From FEN-33 sp963768775 (GTDB lineage Archaea; Thermoplasmatota; Thermoplasmata; Methanomassiliicoccales; UBA472), in the NCBI GenBank assembly GCA_963768775.1, contig CAVYIY010000006.1, positions 496,001 to 560,000 on the forward strand: a DNA stretch of 64,000 nt, written 5' to 3'. Positions 26,596-34,848 of this stretch are shown here, one piece after another. Below the pieces are notes generated by a model. That model had not been told where the DNA came from. It ran no database searches and worked only from the letters and a program-made list of their open reading frames with translations. The stretch's first letter is position 1; each line of letters opens with the position of its first letter. The position numbers and the translations under genes are program-made.

Positions 26596-26716
26596 GCATG
26601 CTCTTCACCAAAGAAGGACGCAGGCCTTTTCTGCGCCTCTTCAGCCCTTTTGCCCTGAATATTCGCATGAGTTGAGGGGCGGCTCGATTCAGGCAGCCCC
26701 ATTTGTTCCTAACCTC

Positions 26717-27004
26717 TCACAGGTCCAGACCGAAGGCTTCGGCGAACTGCTCCATTTTGCGAAACTCCGTCAGGAAGGTCTCCCCCTGTTTGGTGATCGA
26801 GTAGGTCAGCCTATCCCCATCGTTGTGTCTTTCGATCAGACTGGATGATTCCAGCTGGCCGAGGTATTTGACAAGGCGCTCATGGGACAGGTTCGCTTCG
26901 TAGAGTATATGCGTGACCTTTGCCTGACCGTCGCGCTGCACCGCTCGTAATATATCGGCGAAGATGCGCCCTTTCGATCGGTATCTCTGGCTAGGCTCGG
27001 TCAT
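26717..27004 (-). CDS. Archaeal winged-helix regulator
   Basis: A 95-residue single-domain winged-helix protein. The recognition region is VTHILYEANLSHERLVKYLG and the wing is around LIERHNDGDRLTYSITKQG, as in many archaeal ArnR1-like HTH proteins. Its start overlaps the stop of the membrane protein upstream by 4 bases. The pair looks like a membrane sensor with its own regulator. Confidence 0.8.
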   Translation of the reverse strand: MTEPSQRYRSKGRIFADILRAVQRDGQAKVTHILYEANLSHERLVKYLGQLESSSLIERHNDGDRLTYSITKQGETFLTEFRKMEQFAEAFGLDL

Positions 27005-27627
27005 TTCGCCCCTCGCAAGCGGTAGAGCACCAGGAGTAGCGATACAAAGGCCGTCAATTGTATGATCGCGCCGATCATGAAGAGGAGATCGCTGGCCCGG
27101 CTGAACATCAAGAATACGTGGCTGAGAAGCAATAAACCGAAGCTCATCGTCACGACCTCGGCATTGAACGTTCTCTTAACCATCAGGTGCATCAGCTGGG
27201 CGATCAGGATTATCAGCAGCAGGATCACGCTGATCAGCTCGAAGAAAGGGCTGATCAAAAGCAGGGTCAGGCCCGCTGTTGCCATTGCAACGCTCTGCGC
27301 GGTCAATTTCTTGGAGTAAGCGTAAACGAGAATCGCGTAGGCCGCGATGCTCAGGATATAGTAGGCCCAGAAGCCGATGTCCAGCACGCCCACCAAGGTC
27401 CCATTCTCGGCGTAGTTGACGCCATATCCCCAGGCATAACCCAAGGCCAGCCCTTTCACGAAGAATCCGAGCGCCAGTAAAAGGAAGGCGAGGATGAGCC
27501 CACGTAAGGTCCGATCCTGGGTCCACTTGTATCCTCGGTAGGCGTACAAGCCCACCGCTAACGCTATCACTGCGGTCAAGATCTGGATTATCGTGTCGTA
27601 CGGAAGGAACCAGCGGGGCGGAAGCAT
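27001..27627 (-). CDS. Seven-helix membrane protein paired with winged-helix regulator
   Basis: A 208-residue protein with about seven predicted membrane helices. I do not recognise a family, but the gene order (multi-helix membrane protein then single winged-helix protein with ATGA overlap) suggests a sensor pair. The open frame extends to 27717, but the TATA-like element at 27707-27714 would then lie inside the gene. The ATG at 27627 (MLPPRWFLPYDT) fits the promoter better. Confidence 0.6.
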   Translation of the reverse strand: MLPPRWFLPYDTIIQILTAVIALAVGLYAYRGYKWTQDRTLRGLILAFLLLALGFFVKGLALGYAWGYGVNYAENGTLVGVLDIGFWAYYILSIAAYAILVYAYSKKLTAQSVAMATAGLTLLLISPFFELISVILLLIILIAQLMHLMVKRTFNAEVVTMSFGLLLLSHVFLMFSRASDLLFMIGAIIQLTAFVSLLLVLYRLRGAK

Positions 27628-27705
27628 CTGAGCACCGTATCGATCAGTGGCCGGAAGAGCCTCTAGATTTATGAATGATTCGTCCAGACGATGTATTCCT
27701 AAGTC

Positions 27706-27715
27706 GGATATAAGC
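27706..27715. promoter_or_regulatory. Nearly symmetric TATA element between divergent genes
   Basis: ggatataagc lies 32-41 bases before the ATG at 27747 on the plus strand, ideal for that gene with a short leader. Read the other way (gcttatatcc) it is 80-90 bases before the ATG at 27627. It may serve both directions. Confidence 0.45.
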
Positions 27716-27746
27716 ACTCGAGCTTAAACTGAATCGAGGCATAGAA

Positions 27747-28280
27747 ATGAAACATTCCTCGTGGATGATGACTGGGGCCTTAACCACCATAGCGATCCTG
27801 CTTATCGCAGGATTAGCATTGGCGGTGATCACGCCTGGCGCGCAGGCCAACGATCAGACCCCCCAGGTGAGCATCAGTGATCAGGCTGCTTCACCTTCGA
27901 ACGGATCGATCCCATTGAACGAAAGTTCGGCGATGCACAACTTCACGGTGACCGTCGGCGCCAACGTCGAAGGGGATAGGATCCCGATCGAGGGTGCACT
28001 TGTGCTCGTCTACTCCGTCAATGTGACCAAGCTGGAAAACACCACGACCATAGTGCTGGAGAAGGTGGCGGAGCAACGTACAGACGCTAACGGTCAGGTT
28101 GAGTTTCAGCTCACCCAGGGCAGGTACATCGTGATCGCACACTACCATGGCCTGAACGGCTTTGGAAGGGTGAACCTCACGGAAGACTTGGGGCACAAGG
28201 TGATGCTCCACAACTGGGGAGGCGAATTCCTCAACAAGCTGGAGACCTCCAAGATGATCAGCATCACCTTTGAGAATTGA
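27747..28280 (+). CDS. Secreted protein with a transthyretin/carboxypeptidase-regulatory-like domain
   Basis: A 177-residue exported protein. The signal peptide is at about 8-34 (ending AQAND). The mature part has a beta-sandwich pattern: IPIEGALVLVYSVNV, then RTDANGQVEFQLTQGRYIV, typical of the CarboxypepD_reg/DUF4198-like fold. There is no C-terminal anchor, so it is probably released or lipid-linked. A GAGG ribosome site is 7 bases before the ATG. It is divergent from the membrane sensor pair, which might control it. Confidence 0.65.
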   Translation: MKHSSWMMTGALTTIAILLIAGLALAVITPGAQANDQTPQVSISDQAASPSNGSIPLNESSAMHNFTVTVGANVEGDRIPIEGALVLVYSVNVTKLENTTTIVLEKVAEQRTDANGQVEFQLTQGRYIVIAHYHGLNGFGRVNLTEDLGHKVMLHNWGGEFLNKLETSKMISITFEN

Positions 28281-28496
28281 GCATGTCAAACCTTTTCCCT
28301 CCTTCTTATTATGATTAAAGTTCTTCTATGATTGCTTTCCACTTCGGAACCAGATAAAATGATGGCATCAGTGGACGAGCCGGAATGGTTTATTGGTCAT
28401 TGCTGTTGACCTTGAAGAGGCCAGGATTAATCGAGGTAGATCCCCATTTCGGATCGATGTGCGTTTTCATGTGGTCTTGTGAATCCGCGAGGAATT

Positions 28497-29096
28497 CTAG
28501 CTTCCATCGATTCTTATCTTGCGCACCATCTGTTCACCTTGGACCGGATTCTTCTTCTTGTTCCTCGAATGGAAGCCCGATATTGCGGTGAGAAATCCGA
28601 CTGCGATGATCACGATGCCGAACAATAGTATGATCACGTCCAATGTCGCCTCAGGATAGGCAACAATGGCTAATCCCATGAGGATGGCAAAGATGCCAGC
28701 GATCACCGCGAACCACCTTCCTTTGTGGCCATATACGTGCAATTGCATATCCTCTGCCCCGGTGAAGGCGGCCGCCAGCTCGAACATCCCCCAGAGGATG
28801 GCCCAGGCGGCAATGAGATAGATTGCAACGAGAAGAGTGACATCGGGCAATAGGAACGCCAAAAGGCCGATTGCCAGGCTCAAGAAGCCTCTGAGCACAA
28901 AGAGCCACTTGTGCGGGCTGCCCTTCGGGGTATGGATCCCGAACAGAATCTCGAAGATTCCTAGTAAGAGCATGAACAGCCCGAACAGCTGAATGAGGAT
29001 CAGGATGGTGATCCCGGTGTATGTCAGGAGCAATACGCCCAGGACCACGAGGATGAGACCAGATATCAATCTCCAGACCCAATTATCTTCCATCAT
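28497..29096 (-). CDS. HdeD-family (DUF308) membrane protein
   Basis: A 199-residue protein with six predicted helices in the three-hairpin plan of HdeD. Repeated short motifs follow helix pairs (LLLGIFEILFGI, ILWGMFELAAAF, and IIAVGFLTAISGF). In E. coli, HdeD is an acid-stress membrane protein; the role in archaea is unknown. The C-terminal tail is basic. Confidence 0.8.
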   Translation of the reverse strand: MMEDNWVWRLISGLILVVLGVLLLTYTGITILILIQLFGLFMLLLGIFEILFGIHTPKGSPHKWLFVLRGFLSLAIGLLAFLLPDVTLLVAIYLIAAWAILWGMFELAAAFTGAEDMQLHVYGHKGRWFAVIAGIFAILMGLAIVAYPEATLDVIILLFGIVIIAVGFLTAISGFHSRNKKKNPVQGEQMVRKIRIDGS

Positions 29097-29304
29097 CCGC
29101 CATCTGCCTCTTTACCATCTCTCGACACTACCAAGCAATCGCACCAATGAACGCGCATCATATGTACCTTTGCTCAGACGACGATCCTAAATACTGAATT
29201 CATTCAGCCCAAGGCAGCAGCAAAACCTCATGTAGAGGAGCGTTCATCCCGATTGAATCCTGGGGGCTCGCTTTCCTGCATTTGGTGGATCTGATTACCC
29301 CATG

Positions 29305-29336
29305 CTAGGCAGGCAGATGAGGGCATCCCTACCTAG
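29305..29336. promoter_or_regulatory. Inverted repeat directly before the MFS transporter gene
   Basis: CTAGGCAGG (29305-29313) and CCTACCTAG (29328-29336) form a 9-base inverted repeat with one mismatch and a 14-base spacer, ending 8 bases before the ATG. The position fits a repressor operator for a drug-efflux gene. No repressor gene is adjacent. Confidence 0.35.
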
Positions 29337-29344
29337 GTGGACGA

Positions 29345-30826
29345 ATGTCGGCAAGTGAAACGTTACCAAAGGACGAAGCTAAGACGGGCAATCCGAGAAA
29401 GGAGATTGGGTACGAGTGGGTCGTCCTCTCGGTGACCACCGTGGGAGTGCTCTTGGCATCCATTCAGGAGTCGGCGCTGCTCATTTCGCTACCGGACATG
29501 ATGAACGCCCTGCACATGAGCTTCTTGACGGTGATGTGGGTCCTGTTATCGTACCTGCTAATCACCACGGTCATGGTGCCGATCTTCGGCCGCCTCTCGG
29601 ACATGTTCGGCCGCAAGCGGTTCTACGTGCTCGGATTCGCCCTCTTCACCCTCGGTTCGCTGCTCGGAAGCCTAGCCCAGCCCCAGTTCAATGGTTGGGA
29701 CCTAGTGGGGTATCGCATCATTCAGGCCATGGGCGGGGCACTGCTGTTCGCCAACGGCACGGCGATGGTGGCCGACGCCTTCGAGGCGAGACGCCTAGGC
29801 TTCGGCCTGGGGGTCAACATGGTGGCTGCCGGGGCGGGAATCGTGCTCGGCCCGGTGGTCGGCGGCATCCTATCCCCGCTGGGATGGCAGTGGATATTCC
29901 TGTTCAACGTGCCCTTCGGTGTCGCCGGAACGATATGGGCGATAGTCCGCCTGAAGGAGCCGTCGAGGGTGCCTAAGGCCCATAGCTTCGATTGGCCAGG
30001 GAGCGCCACGTTCCTGGTCGGCCTACTAGGTCTGCTGCTCGGGGTCTCCCTGTATGCATTCCCATTGGTGAGCCCGGACGTGGTCGACGCCCTGTTCGTC
30101 ATCGGCGTCGTGGGAATCATCGCGTTCCTAGTCGTCGAAAGAAGGGCGAAATCGCCGATGATGGACCTCGGCCTGTTCCGGAGCCGGGAGTACGCGGTGG
30201 GCAACTTCACCAACATGCTCAACGGCCTGTGCCGGGGAGCGGCACTCTTCCTGCTGATCTTCTTCTTGCAAGGCCCCTATGGGGAAGATCCCCTCACCGC
30301 CGGCCTCAGCCTCATCCCGTTCGGGGTCACGTTCATCGTGGTCGGCCCGTTGTCCGGCCGGGCGTCCGATCGATATGGACCTCGGAATCTGACCATCCTC
30401 GGGCTCGCGCTCACCGCCGTCGCCCTGCTTGGGTTGGCGTTCATCGACCATACCACCCCGTACTGGTGGCTCGTCCTTTTCATGGTCATGATGGGCGTGG
30501 GGGGAGGCCTCTACAGCTCGCCCAACAGCAGCTCGGTGATGAATGCCGTGCCGCCGGAGCGCCGGGGGACGGCGGCCGGTACCAGGATGATGCTCATGAA
30601 CACTGGCCAGATGTTCAGCCTGGCCCTTGCCTTCCCCCTGGTGCTGAGCGGGATCTCGACGGCAGACATGATGCGGCTCTTCCTGTACGGCGGAGGCATA
30701 AGCCCGCAGGCCATGGTGGTGTTCGAAGGAGGCCTCCACACGGCCTTCCTGCTGTTCTTCGCCATCGCGCTGGTGGCGGTGGTGGTCGGGACCTTCCGGC
30801 CTCGGCGTAGGGCAGCCGTGCCATGA
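29345..30826 (+). CDS. MFS transporter, DHA2 (14-helix drug:H+ antiporter) family
   Basis: A 493-residue transporter with 14 predicted helices. The loop motif GRLSDMFGRKRFYV after helix 2 and the antiporter motif C region (VAAGAGIVLGPVVGG) in helix 5 are present. EmrB/QacA-like proteins export toxic compounds. It starts at an ATG with GGTGG just upstream and appears monocistronic. Confidence 0.88.
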   Translation: MSASETLPKDEAKTGNPRKEIGYEWVVLSVTTVGVLLASIQESALLISLPDMMNALHMSFLTVMWVLLSYLLITTVMVPIFGRLSDMFGRKRFYVLGFALFTLGSLLGSLAQPQFNGWDLVGYRIIQAMGGALLFANGTAMVADAFEARRLGFGLGVNMVAAGAGIVLGPVVGGILSPLGWQWIFLFNVPFGVAGTIWAIVRLKEPSRVPKAHSFDWPGSATFLVGLLGLLLGVSLYAFPLVSPDVVDALFVIGVVGIIAFLVVERRAKSPMMDLGLFRSREYAVGNFTNMLNGLCRGAALFLLIFFLQGPYGEDPLTAGLSLIPFGVTFIVVGPLSGRASDRYGPRNLTILGLALTAVALLGLAFIDHTTPYWWLVLFMVMMGVGGGLYSSPNSSSVMNAVPPERRGTAAGTRMMLMNTGQMFSLALAFPLVLSGISTADMMRLFLYGGGISPQAMVVFEGGLHTAFLLFFAIALVAVVVGTFRPRRRAAVP

Positions 30827-30910
30827 TGACAAGCTCCTCTTAAAATCGCCGCATTCAAAGGGGTCCATCAAACCCAGCTCGACCCGAACCGCCAGGATCG
30901 TAGCACGAAT

Positions 30911-31125
30911 TCAACCTAGCTCGCGCAATATCTCCTCGGTGCTCCTTGCTCTGCCGATCCGCTTGAAGATGAAGTTGACCGCTGCGTTATGCTGCTCATC
31001 GGACCTCGAGGCCATGGCTCCTCAGCGAATATCTGTTGGTAGCCGTATTCGTAGGCGAACCTGGCCTTGCTCTCCACGCCGTAGTCGGTGGAGACGCCGC
31101 ACAGCCGATGATGTCGATGCCCCCT
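30911..31125 (-). pseudogene. Remnant of an isochorismatase-family cysteine hydrolase
   Basis: Minus-strand translation in two frames gives CGVSTDYGVESKARFAYEYG, then, after a shift near 31015, EQHNAAVNFIFKRIGRARST ending at a stop at 30911. These match the C-terminal half of isochorismatase-like hydrolases, where the nucleophile cysteine normally follows the TDY/TDV element. Here that position is glycine. The N-terminal half is missing or unreadable, so this is a decayed relic rather than a simple sequencing shift. Confidence 0.5.
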
Positions 31126-31537
31126 CCTCCTCAGCTGGAGGCCCTTCAGGGTTTTCATTTTCAATATCGAAGGACAAGGCAAAATCGGCTTTCAATTCCG
31201 ACTTAATGACTCTATTCGAAATCAAAGAGAGCCCATAATCTTGCGAATACTTCGTTCACGTCTTGAAATCCAAATCTGCAGGCAATTGTCCGCATCTAGC
31301 CCAATGCTCATTTGATTGATGCCTATTCTTCTGCGGTCGAGATCAAGACGGGCTTCCTGTAGCTCCAGGTGCCACCAGCAGAATCTTGTTCCTCTGGAAA
31401 ATGGAGCCTTCTTTCTTGTTACTATGGAATTTACTATCCTAAGTGCACCCTCTCCGCACTTCCATCGTTCCTTTACATCCAGCCACATCTTCTCGTTCGC
31501 TATGGATGCTCTGGCTTCTTTCATTCCATTGCCTTCG

Positions 31538-31569
31538 AAAGAAAAAGAAAAGGGGGGGCTAAGGGGTTT
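31538..31569 (-). terminator. Terminator after the 165-residue surface protein
   Basis: Minus-strand reading: AAACCCCTT about 5 bases after the stop, a C run, then TTTTCTTTTTCTTTC. This is a strong pyrimidine/T-tract archaeal terminator. Confidence 0.55.
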
Positions 31570-31573
31570 ATGC

Positions 31574-32071
31574 CTAGACGGTATTTCCCGTCAATGTCAC
31601 CGATACTATGTATGATGCAGCGTGGGCGTAGACGATCGTGACGATGCAGGGGTTTGTTGCTCCGGCAGCCTGGGTAGTTGCCAAATAGCTGGCATGGATA
31701 TGAGTTGAATCGACTACGGTGAAGGTCCCAAAGGATACCGGCGCCGCTGTACCGATCTTAATCGTTGCACTGGTAATATTGCCTACCAATATGCCAACTG
31801 CACTGATGTTAACCGTCCATGTGGCTCCTGATGTCAAAGCGCTCGCGACATTAGCATTGAGATTGTAAATAGCGGGGTCTCCAACAGCGACGCTGGTTGT
31901 ATCCGACCCTGTATCAGTAAGTGCAATGCTAGCTGGGTTGACAGTCGTCCCACCAAATGTCAGAGTATTGGATGTCACCAAAACAGCACTCACAATAACT
32001 GCTGCGAAACACACTACTCCGAGTATCGTTAGCAGATTTGCACCCGCTATAGCTTTTCCTTTGTATTTCAT
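31574..32071 (-). CDS. Membrane-anchored surface protein, pilin-like N-terminus
   Basis: A 165-residue protein with a short basic N-terminus, a hydrophobic helix (about 10-33) and a Thr/Ser/Ala-rich beta-strand ectodomain. The N-terminal arrangement (MKYKGKAIAGANLLTILGVV) recalls class III/type IV pilin-like or anchored adhesin subunits, but no peptidase site is certain. It has its own TATA box overlapped by an inverted repeat, and a strong terminator, so it is probably an abundantly expressed single-gene unit. Confidence 0.6.
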   Translation of the reverse strand: MKYKGKAIAGANLLTILGVVCFAAVIVSAVLVTSNTLTFGGTTVNPASIALTDTGSDTTSVAVGDPAIYNLNANVASALTSGATWTVNISAVGILVGNITSATIKIGTAAPVSFGTFTVVDSTHIHASYLATTQAAGATNPCIVTIVYAHAASYIVSVTLTGNTV

Positions 32072-32421
32072 TCAATCACCGCTTGTAAGAGTAGTCCCAT
32101 CCCAGGGTTCTGCTCGCCAGCCATATTCTAGTGAGAGAATATAAAATATTAGTCGTAGAAATCAATGAAAAAACATTGTTCTGGTATGTCTAAAAATGAA
32201 CATTATTATCCTTTTCGATAATGGTGGAATCATGTTAGCCTCCTCAACCAAGGTATATCCCTTCCTTCCTTGGGAATAAGTCGTCAGATTCCATCCAATT
32301 ACAGCCAGCGGCCTATATGCTCAATTCATTTTCCTGAGATAAGCCGTGGAATAGGGGAAATTGTTCGCAAAGATGATGAAGAATAGGCAGGTCAACTCTT
32401 CGTCGGTCACATTGACCCGGA
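32072..32421. other. Non-coding stretch with the promoter of the 31574-32071 gene
   Basis: About 350 AT-rich bases. The first 80 form the leader and promoter of the surface protein gene. In the remainder I see no gene or structured element. Confidence 0.5.
32123..32142 (-). promoter_or_regulatory. Inverted repeat overlapping the TATA box of the surface-protein gene
   Basis: ATATTCT (32123-32129) and AGAATAT (32136-32142) are a perfect 7-base inverted repeat with a 6-base spacer. The minus-strand TATA (TTTTATATT, about 32139-32147) overlaps the right arm, so a bound protein would block TBP. Confidence 0.45.
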
Positions 32422-32956
32422 TTAGACCGCGAGGAACGCCGGGGGCAGCAACAATAGAATGAATAGAATAGCGGCGACGAAGGGGGTCGACCTGTGAAGA
32501 GACGATTTCCTTTCGTTCAGCTCATACGATACCATTGAAAGGACGCCCAATGTGAACAGCATCAATCCCGTGCTAACCATTATGGTTGAGGTGGTACCTG
32601 AAACAATGAACCCACTGAGATTGATAGCCACTAATCCCTCAATGCCCAAGATCAGGCCGAAGCCGAATAATGCAATCGATGCATGCTTGAAGTGGCCCCT
32701 GAAACGTCCGTCAATATCGGTCAGACTGACCCAAGAAAAGATTCCGATGATGGAAGAGAGGACTACGATTTGAAGCAGGATCAGGGAGACTCGTTCCTCT
32801 CGGTAGAGCACCGAGGCTCACGAAGCTCGCCGGCAAGATCTGGGTCATTAAGAAGAGGCCTTCGAACGCTACTACAATACTGGCTATCAATGCCATGATT
32901 CTTGGTAATGCCCTTGGCTTCTTGATTGATACAAAGTTGGCTGCTTCTTGCTCCAT
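32422..32956 (-). pseudogene. Multi-pass membrane protein, probably one gene split by a frameshift
   Basis: The upstream frame gives MEQEAANFVSIKKPRALPRI, a helix, then ILPASFVSLG. The downstream frame continues with LYREERVSLILLQIV and four more helices. Joining them near 32811 yields a protein of about 178 residues with five or six helices. The alternative is that the downstream part alone (129 residues, GTG start at 32811) is the gene. No family recognised. Confidence 0.5.
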
Positions 32957-33095
32957 TCTGAGAACTGTAACAGCCGCGCAGGATAAATTCTTATGTCGCA
33001 TAGTACCAAAAGCTCTACAGCATGAGAAGAGTCATTCCGCGACTTCGAAGCGCAATGCATGGATGCCTTTTTGAGTCAGCAAAGTGCGGACTAAT

Positions 33096-33926
33096 CTAGC
33101 ATGGAACGATTAGAAGCGGAATTGGGCTCTTTCTTACGACCTCCTCAGTCGTAGTACCCAATGTCATTCCCCTGAGATACGAAGACTTCTTCGTTCCAAT
33201 GACAACAATGCTCGGATCGACCTCGCGGATGGTCTCCATTATGTTATACGCCGTCGTGCCATAATGTATGTGCGTCGCTATCCGACAGGGAGAATCGATT
33301 TGAGCTTTCATTTCATCCAGCATCTTCTTAACATATGCGAACCGGTCGTCGTCCCCGATCTTATATTTTGCAGAATCGATAATATGCAGCAATGTAGCTT
33401 CCTTTAGGCCTCTTTCGCATAGCACCTTGAAGATAATTCCCAGGTTCGTCGAACATGCAGGAATGTCCACGGAAACGAGAGCATGCCTGAAAAGATGCTG
33501 ACCTAGCCTGCATTCCCTTTTCTTCCCGTCGACATTCGCAACCGGGAATTTCTCCAATAAGATCGGTTTTGGAGAGCGACGGATCACTCCCATCGAAACG
33601 CTTCCGACCAGCAACTCCTCAGCCTTGCCTTTGCCCGCCGAAGCCATAGTGATGACGTCCACGTGTTCAGAGTCCGCCTCTTCGAGTATGATCGTGCAGG
33701 GGTCTCCCTCACGGATAACGGAAGAGGCGTCAAATCCGGCATCATGTAGCCTGTCAACCAGCGATTCCAGCTTCAGCTTGTCATTGACTGGAAGTTGCCT
33801 TCCACGTTGCTTGACATGGAGTAGAGTGATTCTCTTCGAACCCAACTCCTTCAGATCCAAGGCGCAATCGAACATCATCATCGATTGCTCGGAGAAATCG
33901 ATCGGCAATAATACACGGTCGAGCAT
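33096..33926 (-). CDS. Tandem-domain universal stress protein
   Basis: A 276-residue protein with two UspA domains (about 1-140 and 155-276). The second domain ends with GTKKSSYLRGMTLGTTTEEV and PIPLLIVPC, the usual UspA nucleotide-binding tail. The first has ASAGKGKAEELLVGSVSMGV. The start is set at the ATG at 33926 (MLDRVLLPIDFSE), where UspA homology begins, instead of eight residues upstream. Confidence 0.88.
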   Translation of the reverse strand: MLDRVLLPIDFSEQSMMMFDCALDLKELGSKRITLLHVKQRGRQLPVNDKLKLESLVDRLHDAGFDASSVIREGDPCTIILEEADSEHVDVITMASAGKGKAEELLVGSVSMGVIRRSPKPILLEKFPVANVDGKKRECRLGQHLFRHALVSVDIPACSTNLGIIFKVLCERGLKEATLLHIIDSAKYKIGDDDRFAYVKKMLDEMKAQIDSPCRIATHIHYGTTAYNIMETIREVDPSIVVIGTKKSSYLRGMTLGTTTEEVVRKSPIPLLIVPC

Positions 33927-34081
33927 TCGTCTTCGCTCGTGCCAATGCATTAGATTGATTTGTTCTTTCCTATCGATGTTACCATTTTCATGAACTTGTT
34001 TTTTGACGTTCGTTCAGTATTACTGAAATCGGTTGCGATTCGAGACGATCCATTCTTGTATCTATTCTGCTCGCTAAGGAA

Positions 34082-34756
34082 TCAAGAGGGTGAAACCGTT
34101 CCGTCAGAGAGAACTCGAACCGATCGACTGCCGTAGGAGGCAGTGTAACCATCCCCGTTTTCGAAGAGAACTATCCCGTCCAAGAACGTCAATAGTCCGT
34201 TCGTCTTGTAATCGTAATCGAAGAAGTATGCCAGTGGAGGCGTCAAGATCATGTCGTGGGTGACGAACACCCCGACCCCGCCGTTCATCCTCTTGATCCG
34301 TTCGATCGCATAGGAGAATAGCATCTTGGTGCCTTCGCTGCAGGGCAGGACGATCTTCCTATCCAAAGAATCGTGGACGTAGGCATCGACGAAGCCTATC
34401 AGGCCCAGCTCATGCATTTTCATGTATGCGGCCGGCGGATCGACCATGAACGGCGAGGTCATCCCCAGGAATTCCGTGCTCTCCACCTCTATCTCCTTGC
34501 CGAAGCCCTTGGAGATGTTCTGGCAGGTGTCGACGCATCTTCCCACCGGACTGGAATAGGCTGTCAGGTCAGTGAAGTGGGAGAGCATCTTGCCGAACCG
34601 CTTCGAACGACGCATCCCGATCTCGTTCAGGCCTTCCCGCTCGTGCACCGGCTTCGCTAAAGAACCGTTCCTGTCGCCATGCCGGATGAGCAGGGCGCAA
34701 TTGGTGCCAGCAGGGACTTTCGAGAGGTCGGCGGATATGCGGAAGCCGTCGTTCAT
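34082..34756 (-). CDS. Histidine phosphatase (phosphoglycerate mutase-like) family protein
   Basis: A 224-residue protein with the phosphohistidine motif LLIRHGDR near residue 23, an arginine in SSPVGRCVDT and the second histidine in VFVTHDMIL near 165. Members act as phosphatases or mutases on small phosphorylated molecules; the substrate cannot be inferred. It follows the aldehyde dehydrogenase on the same strand after a gap of about 90 bases. Confidence 0.8.
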   Translation of the reverse strand: MNDGFRISADLSKVPAGTNCALLIRHGDRNGSLAKPVHEREGLNEIGMRRSKRFGKMLSHFTDLTAYSSPVGRCVDTCQNISKGFGKEIEVESTEFLGMTSPFMVDPPAAYMKMHELGLIGFVDAYVHDSLDRKIVLPCSEGTKMLFSYAIERIKRMNGGVGVFVTHDMILTPPLAYFFDYDYKTNGLLTFLDGIVLFENGDGYTASYGSRSVRVLSDGTVSPS

Positions 34757-34848
34757 GCTTTATCTCCGATTGGAACCATGGGAATGGAGTTAAGGGTTTG
34801 CTTGGATCGTTCGATGAGAGCCTGAGATGCCGCTCTGCCGCGGCCGTC

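Larger units (their letters stand above)
30827..31573. other. Gene-poor stretch
   Basis: No intact gene is convincing here. The left third holds the isochorismatase relic described separately. An unsupported 100-residue minus-strand frame (31222-31524) has no recognisable family, no clear ribosome site and no domain pattern. The right edge holds the terminator of the 31574 gene. Confidence 0.6.

Noticed and set aside
31222..31524. Minus-strand 100-codon frame in the gene-poor stretch
   Set aside because: No domain, poor ribosome site and no conserved context. It is mentioned only in the stretch description.
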